Origin: JAMLHH01 sp035515235
Lineage (GTDB): Bacteria > Bacteroidota > Bacteroidia > Chitinophagales > JADIYW01
Direction: 5' to 3'
DNA: 64,000 nt
Assembly (NCBI GenBank): GCA_035515235.1
Contig: DATJBS010000061.1
Coordinates: forward strand, 20,809 to 84,808
The notes beneath the pieces are model-generated. The model was not told where the DNA came from. It saw only the letters and a program-made list of their open reading frames with translations, and did not search any database. The translations under genes and the position numbers were made by a program. Shown here piece after piece: positions 35,592-44,763 of this stretch; the first letter of the stretch is position 1; each line of letters starts with the position of its first letter.

Positions 35592-37409
35592 ATGGCAACT
35601 TCAAATATACATGAACAAGGTGGAACAGCTGCACATGCTGTAGGTCATCATCATGAAGAAACTTTCTTCAGTAAGTATATATTTAGCTTGGATCATAAAA
35701 TGATCGGAAAACAGTTTTTGATAACTGGTATGGCTTGGGCAGTATTAGGTGGATTGTTCTCAGTATTATTTAGAGTTCAATTAGCGTGGCCTGATGAGAC
35801 ATTCCCTCTTCTTGAAACTTTGTTTTCTAACTGGTTTGATGGTGGTAAGTTAAATACTGAGGCATATTATGCATTGGTGACTATGCACGGTACTATCATG
35901 GTTTTCTTTGTACTTACAGCTGGTCTGAGTGGTACATTCGCAAACATGCTTATACCTTATCAAATTGGAGCTAGAGATATGGCATCTCCTTTAATGAATG
36001 CTCTGTCTTTCTGGTTATTTATTTTGGCTTCACTTATCATGTTGTCTTCAATATTTTTACCTACAGGTATGGCTTCAGCAGGTTGGACAATATATCCTCC
36101 TTTAAGTATTCTACCTCAAGCATCTCCAGGTTCTGGGATGGGTATGACGCTATGGTTAATCAGTATGGCAATATTTATTGCTTCTCAGTTATTGGGTGGT
36201 ATTAACTATATTTCTACAGTATTGAATATGCGTACTAAAGGAATGACAATGTTTAGAATGCCTTTAACAGTATGGGCTTTATTCTTTACAGCTGTAATTG
36301 GTTTATTATCTTTCCCTGTATTATTATCTGCTGCAGTATTATTAATATTTGATAAAGGTCTTCATACAAGTTTCTACTTATCTGATATATATATTGGTGG
36401 ACAAGCTTTAAGTTACTCAGGTGGTAGTGCTTTATTATTCCAGCACTTATTCTGGTTCTTAGGTCACCCTGAAGTATATATTGTTATTCTACCTTCAATG
36501 GGTATTGTTTCTGAAATTTTAGCTGTTAACTCTAGAAAACCAATCTTTGGTTACAAAGCGATGATTTTCTCTTTATTAGCAATTACAGTATTGAGTTTCT
36601 TAGTATGGGCTCACCATATGTTTATGACAGGTATGAATCCATTCTTGGGCTCAGTATTCGTGCTATTTACTTTATTAATTGCTGTACCGTCATCTGTTAA
36701 AGTCTTTAACTGGCTGACGACCATTTGGCGTGGAAATATTAAACTAACTCCTGCAACGGTGTTCTCATTAGGATTCGTTTCACTATTTATTTCTGGTGGT
36801 GTTACAGGTATTTGGTTAGGTAATGCTACTATTGACATTCAGTTACACGATACTTACTTCGTAATTGCTCACTTCCATATCATCATGGGTGTTGCTGCAT
36901 TCTTCGGTATGTTTGCTGGTGTATATCATTGGTTCCCTAAAATGTATGGTAGATTTATGAATGAAACTTTAGGTTATATTCACTTCTTCATTACATTTAT
37001 CGGTTCATACTTGATTTTCTGGCCGATGCATTACTTAGGTCTTTCTGGTGTACCTCGTCGTTATTATTCTTTCAATGAGTTCAAAGCGTTCTCTGAGTAT
37101 GGAGATATGAATATCCTAATCACTGTAGCTGCTATCGTTACGTTTTTTGCTCAGTTCATCTTCTTTATTAACTTCTTCTACAGTATGAAGAAAGGTAGAG
37201 TTTGTACTGTTCAGAATCCATGGAAAGCTAATACATTAGAATGGACTACTCCACTTGTACCAGGTCATGGTAACTGGCCAGGTGAATTACCAACAGTTTA
37301 TCGTTGGGCTTATGACTACAGTAAGTTTGAAGATGGACCGGATTTTATCCCTCAAAATGTTCCTTTGACTGAAGAGGAAATTCAAATGGAGAAAAACGCT
37401 CATCACTAA
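35592..37409 (+). CDS. coxA: Cytochrome c oxidase subunit I (A1-type)
   Basis: Catalytic subunit carrying haem a and the haem a3-CuB centre, 605 residues, about 12 helices. The low-spin haem His is in TMHGTIMVFFV near residue 98. FWFLGHPEVYIVILP near 290 supplies the CuB His and the Tyr of the His-Tyr cross-link, and its Glu marks the A1 family. AHHMFMTGM near 337 provides two more CuB His, and HDTYFVIAHFHIIMG near 418 the haem ligands. The N-terminus is His-rich (AAHAVGHHHEE). The D-channel Glu is present, so a proton-pumping enzyme is expected. Confidence 0.96.
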   Translation: MATSNIHEQGGTAAHAVGHHHEETFFSKYIFSLDHKMIGKQFLITGMAWAVLGGLFSVLFRVQLAWPDETFPLLETLFSNWFDGGKLNTEAYYALVTMHGTIMVFFVLTAGLSGTFANMLIPYQIGARDMASPLMNALSFWLFILASLIMLSSIFLPTGMASAGWTIYPPLSILPQASPGSGMGMTLWLISMAIFIASQLLGGINYISTVLNMRTKGMTMFRMPLTVWALFFTAVIGLLSFPVLLSAAVLLIFDKGLHTSFYLSDIYIGGQALSYSGGSALLFQHLFWFLGHPEVYIVILPSMGIVSEILAVNSRKPIFGYKAMIFSLLAITVLSFLVWAHHMFMTGMNPFLGSVFVLFTLLIAVPSSVKVFNWLTTIWRGNIKLTPATVFSLGFVSLFISGGVTGIWLGNATIDIQLHDTYFVIAHFHIIMGVAAFFGMFAGVYHWFPKMYGRFMNETLGYIHFFITFIGSYLIFWPMHYLGLSGVPRRYYSFNEFKAFSEYGDMNILITVAAIVTFFAQFIFFINFFYSMKKGRVCTVQNPWKANTLEWTTPLVPGHGNWPGELPTVYRWAYDYSKFEDGPDFIPQNVPLTEEEIQMEKNAHH

Positions 37410-37433
37410 AAATACAATACCAATTCAATTAAA

Positions 37434-38330
37434 ATGAATCAATCAGTACATATATCAGCTAGTATAGGTCAGCTAATTCGAACAAGAATTAGCGCCTATA
37501 ATCAGTTGGCGAAAACTAGGTTGTCATTATTAGTAGTTTTTTCATCCGTGATGGCATATCTTTTTGAGAATGTGGCATTTAGTTGGATGAGCATTCTGCT
37601 ACTAGGATTAGGTGGATATTTGGTCACTGCTTCATCTAATACAATCAATCAGATATTAGAAAAGGATACCGATAAGTTAATGAAAAGAACAGCTAATCGT
37701 CCTTTGCCTTCAGGTACTCTTACTCCTATAGAAGCAACAATTTTTGCAGGTTTAACAGGTGTTATTGGTATTGCGATTTTATCTTTCTACTTCAATCCTT
37801 TATCAGGTCTACTTGCTGCATTATCATTATTGATTTATGCATTTATTTATACCCCTTTCAAAAGAATAAGTCCAGCAGCAGTGTTTATTGGAGCTGTACC
37901 AGGTGCCTTACCTTTATTAATAGGTTCTACAGTTGCAACAGGTCAAATTACACTTCCTGGTTTTGTTCTGTTCATCATTCAGTTCATGTGGCAAATGCCT
38001 CATTTCTGGGCTATTGCTTGGTTGCTGAATGAAGATTATAGAAATGGCGGTTTCTTTCTATTGCCTTCAGGAAAAGGAAAATCAAGAGATGCAGTATTGC
38101 AAATCTTACCATACAATATTCTCTTAATACTTTCTAGTGCTTTACCATTTATCTTCGGATTTGCTGGTATTACATCATTAGTAATTTCTCTAATTTGCGG
38201 ATTTCTCTTTATGTATACTGCTGTACAGTTATGTATTGATTTATCAGATAAAAGTGCTAAGAAATTAATGTTTGCTTCTTTTTTCTATATTCCTATAGTA
38301 CAAATTTCATTGGTCTTAGATAAAATATAA
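37434..38330 (+). CDS. ctaB: Protohaem IX farnesyltransferase (haem o synthase)
   Basis: UbiA-family prenyltransferase converting haem b to haem o, the precursor of haem a in the oxidase; 298 residues, about nine helices. The Mg-diphosphate motif is NTINQILEKDTDKLMKRTANRPLPSG near residue 66, and the second loop is IYTPFKRISPAAVFIGAVPGALPLLIG near 139. Position between coxA and the subunit III genes is typical. Haem a synthase (CtaA), needed for the next step, is not in the window. Confidence 0.94.
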   Translation: MNQSVHISASIGQLIRTRISAYNQLAKTRLSLLVVFSSVMAYLFENVAFSWMSILLLGLGGYLVTASSNTINQILEKDTDKLMKRTANRPLPSGTLTPIEATIFAGLTGVIGIAILSFYFNPLSGLLAALSLLIYAFIYTPFKRISPAAVFIGAVPGALPLLIGSTVATGQITLPGFVLFIIQFMWQMPHFWAIAWLLNEDYRNGGFFLLPSGKGKSRDAVLQILPYNILLILSSALPFIFGFAGITSLVISLICGFLFMYTAVQLCIDLSDKSAKKLMFASFFYIPIVQISLVLDKI

Positions 38331-38332
38331 TC

Positions 38333-38935
38333 ATGTACACTATAGCAGAAAATTATAATAATCAGAAAGCGCATAGATTTACAATGATACTAGGTATCAT
38401 TAGCATCTGTATGGCTTTCGGTGGTTTGACAAGTGCTTACATTGTCAGAAAAGGTGCTGGTAATTGGGTGGATTTCTCCATGCCGACAGCATTCTATACG
38501 AGTACTATCATCATATTAATTTCAAGTGCTACAATGCATGTTGCTCATATCTCTAACAAAAAGGGATTCGTTAAAATGGCTGCATTTTCACTTTTAGTTA
38601 CTATTTTTTTAGGTTTAATTTTTGCTTTTTTCCAATATCAAGGATGGCAAGATTTAACAAATACAGGAATTTATTTGGATGGGAATCCTTCCGGTTCTTT
38701 CTTTTATGTTATTACAGGAATGCATGCTGTCCACGTTTTAGGTGGTGTGCTTTTTCTACTATTAGCTTTTGCTAAATCATTTTGGATTTTTGTTATTAAA
38801 AAGCAAGAATCATCTCATTTTGAAAACAGCCAAGCTTTAAAAGTTCGTACAGATTTATTAAGTATGTACTGGCACTTTATGGACATCCTGTGGATTTATC
38901 TTTTTATTTTTTTATTTATTAATCTGAACCATTAA
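38333..38935 (+). CDS. Haem-copper oxidase subunit III, first copy
   Basis: Integral membrane protein of the CoxC/subunit III family, 200 residues, about five helices. Recognisable parts are MILGIISICMAFGGLTSAYIVRK near residue 18, TGMHAVHVLGGVLFLL near 128 and the C-terminal SMYWHFMDILWIYLFIFLF. It starts 2 bp after ctaB and 11 bp before a second, longer subunit III gene. Both copies keep the late YWHFxDxxWxxxF signature, so both are likely to be built into the oxidase or to replace each other. Confidence 0.9.
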   Translation: MYTIAENYNNQKAHRFTMILGIISICMAFGGLTSAYIVRKGAGNWVDFSMPTAFYTSTIIILISSATMHVAHISNKKGFVKMAAFSLLVTIFLGLIFAFFQYQGWQDLTNTGIYLDGNPSGSFFYVITGMHAVHVLGGVLFLLLAFAKSFWIFVIKKQESSHFENSQALKVRTDLLSMYWHFMDILWIYLFIFLFINLNH

Positions 38936-38946
38936 ACTTATTATAA

Positions 38947-39702
38947 ATGGCTGAATTGTTAGAACAACAAGTAGTTTCGGAGCATTTAGATTTGCCAGCT
39001 CCTAATAACAAAGAAGGAGGTGAGATTTCTCCTACTGGCGCAAGCTATGGTAAGACCATGATGTGGTATTTCTTACTATCAGACGTATTCACATTTTCAG
39101 GATTTTTAATTGCCTATGGAGCATTAAGAATTAGCCACAAATGGTGGCCAGATCCTAACATGGTGTTTAATGGTATGCCTTTTCTGCATGGTGTCGAAGT
39201 TCCTTTAGGATTCGTCACTATCATGACTACAATATTGATTTTAAGTTCTGTATTCGTAGTTAGAGCAGTACAAGAAGGACATAGAATGAATAAAAAAGGT
39301 GTTGCTATTTGGATGTCTTTAGGTATTCTAGGTGGTGTAGCTTTCTTAGGTTGTCAAGCTTGGGAGTGGTCACATCTTATCCACGATGGTATGACTCCAT
39401 TTTACAACGTATATCACGCTGGACCGAATGGTGAGACTTTAAAATTAACACTTGCTGAAAAAGCAAATACACCTGTTTCTCCTGGGCCAGTATTGTTTGG
39501 TGGTTCATTCTTCGGAATTACAGGTTTTCACGGTTTTCACGTATTCATAGGAGTTATTTTAAATACTATCTGTTTAATTCAAACTTTAACAGGTGTGTAT
39601 GAAAGAAGAGGTCACTACGAAATGGTTGAAAAATTCGGTTTGTACTGGCACTTTGTTGACTTGGTATGGGTGTTTGTTTTCTTATTCTTTTATCTATTCT
39701 AA
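38947..39702 (+). CDS. Haem-copper oxidase subunit III, second copy
   Basis: Subunit III family, 251 residues. A hydrophilic N-terminus precedes the helices. MMWYFLLSDVFTFSGFLIAYGALR lies near residue 38 and FFGITGFHGFHVFIGVILNT near 188, and the protein ends LYWHFVDLVWVFVFLFFYLF. An extra loop of ~35 residues (HDGMTPFYNVYHAGPNGETLKL and on) between helices is absent from the 200-residue copy. Tandem unequal subunit III genes are a recurrent feature of ACIII-linked oxidase clusters in Bacteroidota. Confidence 0.92.
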   Translation: MAELLEQQVVSEHLDLPAPNNKEGGEISPTGASYGKTMMWYFLLSDVFTFSGFLIAYGALRISHKWWPDPNMVFNGMPFLHGVEVPLGFVTIMTTILILSSVFVVRAVQEGHRMNKKGVAIWMSLGILGGVAFLGCQAWEWSHLIHDGMTPFYNVYHAGPNGETLKLTLAEKANTPVSPGPVLFGGSFFGITGFHGFHVFIGVILNTICLIQTLTGVYERRGHYEMVEKFGLYWHFVDLVWVFVFLFFYLF

Positions 39703-39717
39703 AAAACCCAAATATTT

Positions 39718-40047
39718 ATGGCACACTTAGATGATGCATCTTACAATAGTATGGTAAAAGCCGTATGGCAAGCAACTGCTCTTATGGCAATTGTTACAGT
39801 TTTTGAAGTTGCTTTTGCTTTAGTTCACTTTTGGTATTTGCAAGACTCGTTACCTAAAATATATGTTCATGTAGTGATGATTGTTGCTACTTTGATCAAA
39901 GCATTTTTTATTATAGCAGAGTTTATGCACTTAAAGTATGAAAAGCGACCTTTAATCATGTCTTTAGGCTTACCTTTAATTTTCTTAGTATGGGCTTTAA
40001 TTGCTCTTTCTGTTGAAGGAAATTACTGGCTGAAAATTATACACTAA
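39718..40047 (+). CDS. Cytochrome c oxidase subunit IV-like protein
   Basis: Small accessory subunit, 109 residues with three transmembrane helices (~18-40, 47-67, 79-98). HVVMIVATLIKAFFIIAEFMHLKYEKR near residue 50 is the block conserved in the prokaryotic COX4 family. It starts 15 bp after the longer subunit III gene and 8 bp before the SCO gene, as expected in this cluster. Confidence 0.85.
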   Translation: MAHLDDASYNSMVKAVWQATALMAIVTVFEVAFALVHFWYLQDSLPKIYVHVVMIVATLIKAFFIIAEFMHLKYEKRPLIMSLGLPLIFLVWALIALSVEGNYWLKIIH

Positions 40048-40055
40048 ATTCAAAA

Positions 40056-40769
40056 ATGAATATTAATCGAAAATTAGGATTTACAGTAGCAGTAGCAATT
40101 GCTGCTGTTTTTCCTATTATATTTCTTATCATATTTGCTAATATCAAGCAACCCAATATTCAAGTAGACACGGTATTACCTATCTACGGGAATAAAACCA
40201 CATATGAAAGAGAAGATATGAATGGTAAAATAGTTGTCGATACTAACTATCACACTATACCTAAGTTTTCTTTCACCAATCAATTAGGAGATACAATTAC
40301 TGATGACCGATTAAAAGGTGTCGTAACTGTAGTTGATTTCTTCTTCACTACTTGCCCTACTATTTGTATAGATATGGCTGTCAATAAAAGAGAAATTCAA
40401 AGCTTCTTTTTGAAAGACAACAGTAAAATTCAAATTCTTTCTTTCACTGTAGATCCTGAGACTGATACTCAAGAAAGATTACTCGATTACGCTTATGAGA
40501 ATAACGTGAATTCAAATTCATGGAATTTAGTAACTGGAGATAAAGTAGCCATCTACGACTTAGCTCGTAAAGGTTTCATGGTCACTGCCACAGAAGGTGA
40601 TGGTGGGGAAGATGATTTTATACATGATAATAAATTCGTTTTAATCGATAGAGAGAAACGTATTAGAGGATATTACGATGGTACTTCGCCAGAAGATACT
40701 GAGAGATTAAAAAAGGATATTCAAAAACTTTCAGTAAGCTATATCATACCTCATAAGGAGAAGAAGTAA
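40056..40769 (+). CDS. SCO1/SenC-family copper chaperone
   Basis: Thioredoxin-fold protein that helps load CuA of subunit II, 237 residues. One N-terminal membrane helix at ~7-28 anchors it, with the rest in the periplasm. The copper motif TTCPTICIDM (CxxxC) is near residue 98, and the third ligand His is in DDFIHDNKFVLID near 192. The protein keeps all three metal ligands, so a functional SCO is expected. It lies 8 bp after the subunit IV gene. Confidence 0.93.
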   Translation: MNINRKLGFTVAVAIAAVFPIIFLIIFANIKQPNIQVDTVLPIYGNKTTYEREDMNGKIVVDTNYHTIPKFSFTNQLGDTITDDRLKGVVTVVDFFFTTCPTICIDMAVNKREIQSFFLKDNSKIQILSFTVDPETDTQERLLDYAYENNVNSNSWNLVTGDKVAIYDLARKGFMVTATEGDGGEDDFIHDNKFVLIDREKRIRGYYDGTSPEDTERLKKDIQKLSVSYIIPHKEKK

Positions 40770-40779
40770 TTCACCGAGT

Positions 40780-41352
40780 ATGAAAGATTCTACTATTTCT
40801 AGAGTTATTATTGCAATTTCACTTGCTGTTCCTTTATTGGTGACTCTTTTGTTTTTTCTTTCTCCTCCTGATATTAAACACCAAATCAATCTTTCTTTCT
40901 TTCCTAAGTTTCATGCATTTCTAAACTCTTTAGTTTCTGTATGTATTCTTTCAGGATTTTATTTTATAAGAAATAAAAATGTTAGAGTTCATAGAACTTT
41001 GATGTTAACAGCTTTTCTATTATCTACTGTTTTCTTAGTCTCTTATGTAACTTATCATTCTTTGAGTGAAGGAAGTACAAAGTATGGCGACTTAAATTTA
41101 GATGGAGTTTTGGATGAGTTGGAGATTGCAGCAGCTGGTATGATGCGCTATGTGTACTATTTTATTTTATTAACACATATTATTCTTGCAGCGCTGATTT
41201 TACCCTTAATTTTGTTTACATTTTCTAAAGCACTTACAGGTAAAATAGCTCAACACAAAAGGTTAGCAAAATGGACTTTTCCTTTGTGGTTATATGTTTC
41301 TGTTACAGGTGTCTTGGTTTATGTAATGATATCACCCTATTATATTCATTAA
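40780..41352 (+). CDS. DUF420 membrane protein, oxidase-associated
   Basis: Polytopic protein of 190 residues with five predicted helices, in the DUF420 family commonly encoded with cytochrome oxidases (CtaM-like in Firmicutes). Conserved parts are FPKFHAFLNSLVSVCILSGFYFIR near residue 41, VHRTLMLTAFLLSTVFLVSYVTYH near 69, with its HRxxM, and HKRLAKWTFPLWLYVSVTGVLVY near 157. A role in oxidase maturation is known for relatives; here it is inferred from family and position. It starts 10 bp after the SCO gene. Confidence 0.87.
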   Translation: MKDSTISRVIIAISLAVPLLVTLLFFLSPPDIKHQINLSFFPKFHAFLNSLVSVCILSGFYFIRNKNVRVHRTLMLTAFLLSTVFLVSYVTYHSLSEGSTKYGDLNLDGVLDELEIAAAGMMRYVYYFILLTHIILAALILPLILFTFSKALTGKIAQHKRLAKWTFPLWLYVSVTGVLVYVMISPYYIH

Positions 41353-41364
41353 AATAAATTAACT

Positions 41365-41601
41365 ATGAATTTTCTACAAAAGTTATTTATCACAATAGTC
41401 CTTGCTTTGTTACCATATGTTTCATTTGCTCAATGTGCTATGTGTAAAGCTTCAGCTGAAGGTTCTAGTATCGCTAAAAGTCTTAACAAGGGAATTTTAT
41501 ACTTATTGGTTTTGCCTTTTCTAGTAATTGGTGGTGGTGGATATCTCTGGTATAAAAACCGTAAAAAGTTTGCTGCTTCAGATTGGGAAGAACAAGCTTA
41601 A
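41365..41601 (+). CDS. Small CxxC membrane protein closing the respiratory cluster
   Basis: The 78-residue protein has a signal-like N-terminus (MNFLQKLFITIVLALLPYVSFA), then AQCAMCKASAEGSS with a CxxC pair at the predicted mature N-terminus, one transmembrane helix at ~45-62 (LVLPFLVIGGGGYLWY) and a short basic/acidic tail KNRKKFAASDWEEQA. No haem His follows the CxxC, so it is a possible metal- or thiol-redox site. It lies 12 bp after the DUF420 gene and so belongs to the oxidase operon. I know of similar short proteins beside Bacteroidota oxidases but no experimental function. Its stop overlaps a convergent SDR gene by 4 bp. Confidence 0.75.
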   Translation: MNFLQKLFITIVLALLPYVSFAQCAMCKASAEGSSIAKSLNKGILYLLVLPFLVIGGGGYLWYKNRKKFAASDWEEQA

Positions 41602-42299
41602 AGGTCTCCTAATTGAGGTCTAATCACTATGTCCTCAACTACAGTTCTATCGCTGAGTAAAGTAGTATTGTAAATTATACTAGCTATGTCTTCTGCTGGT
41701 ATAAATCTTTCTTCAGGTAATTCTACACCTTTCCAAGAATCTGTCAATGTCGCTCCGGGCATTACTGCTGTAACTTTAATATTATGAGGTTTCAATTCTT
41801 CTCTCAAGCATTTTGAGAATCCTAGCATAGCAAATTTCGAAATTGCGTAAGAACCTCCTTGAGGATAGGCTGTAAAACTTGCTATTGAACAGATATTAAA
41901 AATATGACCGCTTTTGCTTTCAATCATTGATGGTAATAAGAATTTTGTCAAATAATATGCACTATATAAATTAGTGTTAATCATTTTAGGAAGGTTTTCA
42001 TCGTCTTCATCTTTTATAGCTCCTGGTATAAAAAATCCTGCATTATTGATGATAATGTCAATTTTATTCCACGATTCTAATATTTTATCCGCAAATTTCT
42101 TCACTTCAGATTTTACTGAGACGTCAGCTGTCATTGATATTACTTGACTATCAGGAGAAATGTTGAGTAGCTCTTTTTCTAATTCTTCTAACGGTTCTAG
42201 ACTTCTAGCACATATAGCTAAATGGTGTCCATTTTCTGCAAATTTTAATGCCAAAGCTTTTCCAATTCCTTTCGATGCACCAGTAATTATAATGTTCAT
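41598..42299 (-). CDS. Short-chain dehydrogenase/reductase
   Basis: Classical SDR, 233 residues. IITGASKGIGKALALKFAE at residues ~3-21 is the nucleotide-binding turn, IDIIINNAGFFIPGAI lies near 79 and NICSIASFTAYPQGGSYAISKFA near 137 holds Ser, Tyr and Lys of the catalytic set. The sequence MPGATLTDSWKG near 185 and the short length resemble the YdfG/sepiapterin-reductase-like group. Substrate is unknown. It is convergent with, and overlaps by 4 bp (TTAA), the last gene of the respiratory cluster, and is divergent from mlaE. Confidence 0.88.
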   Translation of the reverse strand: MNIIITGASKGIGKALALKFAENGHHLAICARSLEPLEELEKELLNISPDSQVISMTADVSVKSEVKKFADKILESWNKIDIIINNAGFFIPGAIKDEDDENLPKMINTNLYSAYYLTKFLLPSMIESKSGHIFNICSIASFTAYPQGGSYAISKFAMLGFSKCLREELKPHNIKVTAVMPGATLTDSWKGVELPEERFIPAEDIASIIYNTTLLSDRTVVEDIVIRPQLGDL

Positions 42300-42372
42300 A
42301 TTAATGATTGTAATTTTCTTGTTGAATTAAAACTCTATGTTGTAAAAATACGTTATTTTTAGCGACATAAAC

Positions 42373-43110
42373 ATGGAATATCTACGCGAATTCGGGAAAT
42401 ACATCCTTATGCTTAAGTCTATTTTTGCTAGACCAGAGCGCAAAACAATGTATTGGATTGAAACTTTACGACAAATGCATCAAATTGGTGTAGACTCGAT
42501 TATTATAGTTTTCATCATATCATTTTTCATTGGTGCTGTATCAGCAGTACAGTTTGCATATAATCTCTCTACGACTATCACCCCAATGTATTTTGTGGGT
42601 TATATAGTTAAGGAGTCTATGATTATGGAATTTGCGCCTACTGTTTCAGCATTGATTTTAGCCGGAAAAGTGGGTTCTAACATTGCTTCTGAATTAGGCA
42701 CAATGAGACTTACTGAGCAGATTGATGCTTTAGAAATTATGGGAGTCAACACTACTTCATATTTAATAGGACCTAAGCTTTTAGCTGCAATTACTATGAT
42801 TCCTCTATTAGTAGTTTTTGCTGCTGCCATCGGAATTTTGGGTGGTATGCTTGCAGGTATAACTTCTGGATATGTGTCATCAACAGAATATCTTCAAGGT
42901 GTACTAAGTTGGTTTGTCCCAAGAAATGCATATATTATGATGATTAAGGCATTTGTTTTTAGTTTTTTAATTGTATCTATATCTAGTTATAAAGGATATT
43001 ACTCTAAAGGTGGAGCACTTGAGATTGGTAAGGCAAGTACCAGTGCTGTTGTGATTAGTTGTATATCCGTTTTAGTTGCAGATTATTTGATTGCTTGGTT
43101 AGTATTATGA
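42373..43110 (+). CDS. mlaE: MlaE-type ABC transporter permease
   Basis: Inner-membrane permease of the lipid-trafficking MlaE/YrbE family, 245 residues with five or six helices. SAVQFAYNLSTTITPMYFVGYIVKESM near residue 60 and FAPTVSALILAGKVGSNIASELGTMRLTEQIDALEIMGVNT near 90 are the family signature. It forms a two-gene operon with the ATPase, whose ATG overlaps its TGA (ATGA). The MCE-domain substrate-binding protein that usually follows is not next in line, so it must be elsewhere. A TATTTTTA at 42354-42361 may be a -7 element. Confidence 0.92.
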   Translation: MEYLREFGKYILMLKSIFARPERKTMYWIETLRQMHQIGVDSIIIVFIISFFIGAVSAVQFAYNLSTTITPMYFVGYIVKESMIMEFAPTVSALILAGKVGSNIASELGTMRLTEQIDALEIMGVNTTSYLIGPKLLAAITMIPLLVVFAAAIGILGGMLAGITSGYVSSTEYLQGVLSWFVPRNAYIMMIKAFVFSFLIVSISSYKGYYSKGGALEIGKASTSAVVISCISVLVADYLIAWLVL

Positions 43111-43883
43111 TAGAATTAAAAGATATCAGAAAGAGTTTTGGCAAAACAGAAGTATTAAAAGGAATTAATGCCACTTTCAAGCCAGGTATGGTTAACCTTA
43201 TTATAGGAAAAAGTGGTTCTGGTAAAACTGTTTTAATTAAATCCACCGTCGGATTGATGAAGCCTACATCAGGTCAAGTACTATATGATGGAGAGGATTT
43301 TGTACAGATGAATATCGAAGAGAAAAAAGTTATCCGTAGACAATTAGGGATGTTATTTCAAGGCAATGCTTTATTTGACTCAAAAACAGTTTTGGAAAAT
43401 GTTCGATTCCCATTAGATATGTTCACGCGTATGCCATTAAAAGAAAAGAATGAAATAGTTAATGATGTTTTGAATAAAGTAAAACTCATCAATGCGAATA
43501 ATAAATTACCTTCTGAGATCAGTGGTGGAATGCAAAAACGTGTTGGAATTGCAAGAGCGATTGTAATGAATCCTAAATATCTTTTTTGTGATGAACCCAA
43601 TTCCGGATTAGATCCTCAAACTTCTATCATTATAGATGAATTGATTAGAGAATTGACAGAAGAATATAATATGACAACAGTCGTGAACACTCACGATATG
43701 AATACTGTTATAGCTTCAGGAGATAAGATTCTTTTCTTACACCAAGGTGAAAAACATTGGGAAGGTGATAAGCGTTCATTATTTGAAACAGATAATAAAG
43801 AATTAATGGATTTTATTTTTGCATCGGACTTCTTAAAAGAAGCTCGTAGTGCAAGGTTGGCATCTTTTAAAATAAATAAATGA
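43107..43883 (+). CDS. mlaF: MlaF-type ABC transporter ATP-binding protein
   Basis: ATPase partner of MlaE for phospholipid transport between the membranes, 258 residues from the ATG at 43107. That start overlaps the mlaE stop by the ATGA arrangement and gives the normal MIELKDIRKSFG opening; a longer upstream frame would run inside mlaE. Walker A is GKSGSGKT near residue 37, the signature is SGGMQKRVGIARA near 137, Walker B is KYLFCDEPNSGLDP near 158, and the H-loop is in NTHDMNT near 197. All catalytic parts are intact. It lies 3 bp before sucD, which is unrelated in function. Confidence 0.93.
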   Translation: MIELKDIRKSFGKTEVLKGINATFKPGMVNLIIGKSGSGKTVLIKSTVGLMKPTSGQVLYDGEDFVQMNIEEKKVIRRQLGMLFQGNALFDSKTVLENVRFPLDMFTRMPLKEKNEIVNDVLNKVKLINANNKLPSEISGGMQKRVGIARAIVMNPKYLFCDEPNSGLDPQTSIIIDELIRELTEEYNMTTVVNTHDMNTVIASGDKILFLHQGEKHWEGDKRSLFETDNKELMDFIFASDFLKEARSARLASFKINK

Positions 43884-43886
43884 AAT

Positions 43887-44759
43887 ATGAGTATTTTAGT
43901 CAATAAGGATTCAAAAGTCATTGTACAAGGCTTTACTGGTAAAGAAGGAACATTTCACGCTACTCAAATGATTGAATATGGCACGAATGTAGTCGGAGGT
44001 GTTACTCCAGGAAAAGAAGGTAGCACTCATCTAGATAGACCAATATTTAATACCGTTGAAAATGCTGTGAATGCAACTGGTGCTGATGTATCTATCATCT
44101 TTGTACCTCCAGCTTTTGCTGCAGATGCAATCGTTGAGGCTGCTAATGCTGGTATCGCTTTAATTGTATGTATTACAGAAGGAATTCCGACTCAAGATAT
44201 GATTAGAGCTAAAGATTATGTCAATAAGAAAGGAGTGAGATTGATCGGTCCTAACTGTCCAGGAATTATTACTCCAGGAGAATGTAAAGTAGGAATTATG
44301 CCCGGCTTTATTCATAATCCTGGTACTATAGGTATCGTTTCAAAATCTGGTACTTTGACGTATGAAGCTGTAGACCAAGTGACTAAAGCTGGTTTAGGTC
44401 AATCTACGTGTATAGGTATTGGTGGTGATCCAGTAATTGGTTCTACGATGAAAGATATTATCCAACTTTTAATGGCTGATCCTAAGACTGAAGGTATTAT
44501 TATGATCGGTGAAATCGGTGGTTCTATGGAAGTAGAAGCTGCTGAATGGATTAGAGACAATGGTACAAAACCTGTAGTAGGATTCATCGCTGGTCAAACT
44601 GCTCCAAAAGGTAGAAGAATGGGTCATGCCGGTGCTATCGTAGGTGGTGCTAATGATACTGCTGCTGCTAAAATGGCTGTCATGAGAGATTGTGGAATTC
44701 ATGTAGTAGATTCTCCTGCGTTTCTGGGTAAAACGATGGCTGAAGTTTTGAAAAAGTAA
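43887..44759 (+). CDS. sucD: Succinyl-CoA ligase alpha subunit
   Basis: TCA-cycle enzyme that interconverts succinyl-CoA and succinate with NTP formation, 290 residues. The CoA-binding Rossmann part has KVIVQGFTGKEGTFHATQMIEYG at ~9-31. PNCPGIITPGECKVGIMPG lies near 123, and the active-site phosphohistidine is in KGRRMGHAGAIVGG near 248. The full length and motifs are normal. The beta subunit SucC is not adjacent, which differs from the sucCD operon of many bacteria. It starts 3 bp after mlaF. Confidence 0.96.
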   Translation: MSILVNKDSKVIVQGFTGKEGTFHATQMIEYGTNVVGGVTPGKEGSTHLDRPIFNTVENAVNATGADVSIIFVPPAFAADAIVEAANAGIALIVCITEGIPTQDMIRAKDYVNKKGVRLIGPNCPGIITPGECKVGIMPGFIHNPGTIGIVSKSGTLTYEAVDQVTKAGLGQSTCIGIGGDPVIGSTMKDIIQLLMADPKTEGIIMIGEIGGSMEVEAAEWIRDNGTKPVVGFIAGQTAPKGRRMGHAGAIVGGANDTAAAKMAVMRDCGIHVVDSPAFLGKTMAEVLKK

Positions 44760-44763
44760 TTTA

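Noticed and set aside
42354..42361. mlaE promoter TATTTTTA as a separate feature
   Set aside because: Last base differs from TAnnTTTG and no -33 TTG is found at a proper distance; mentioned only in the gene entry.
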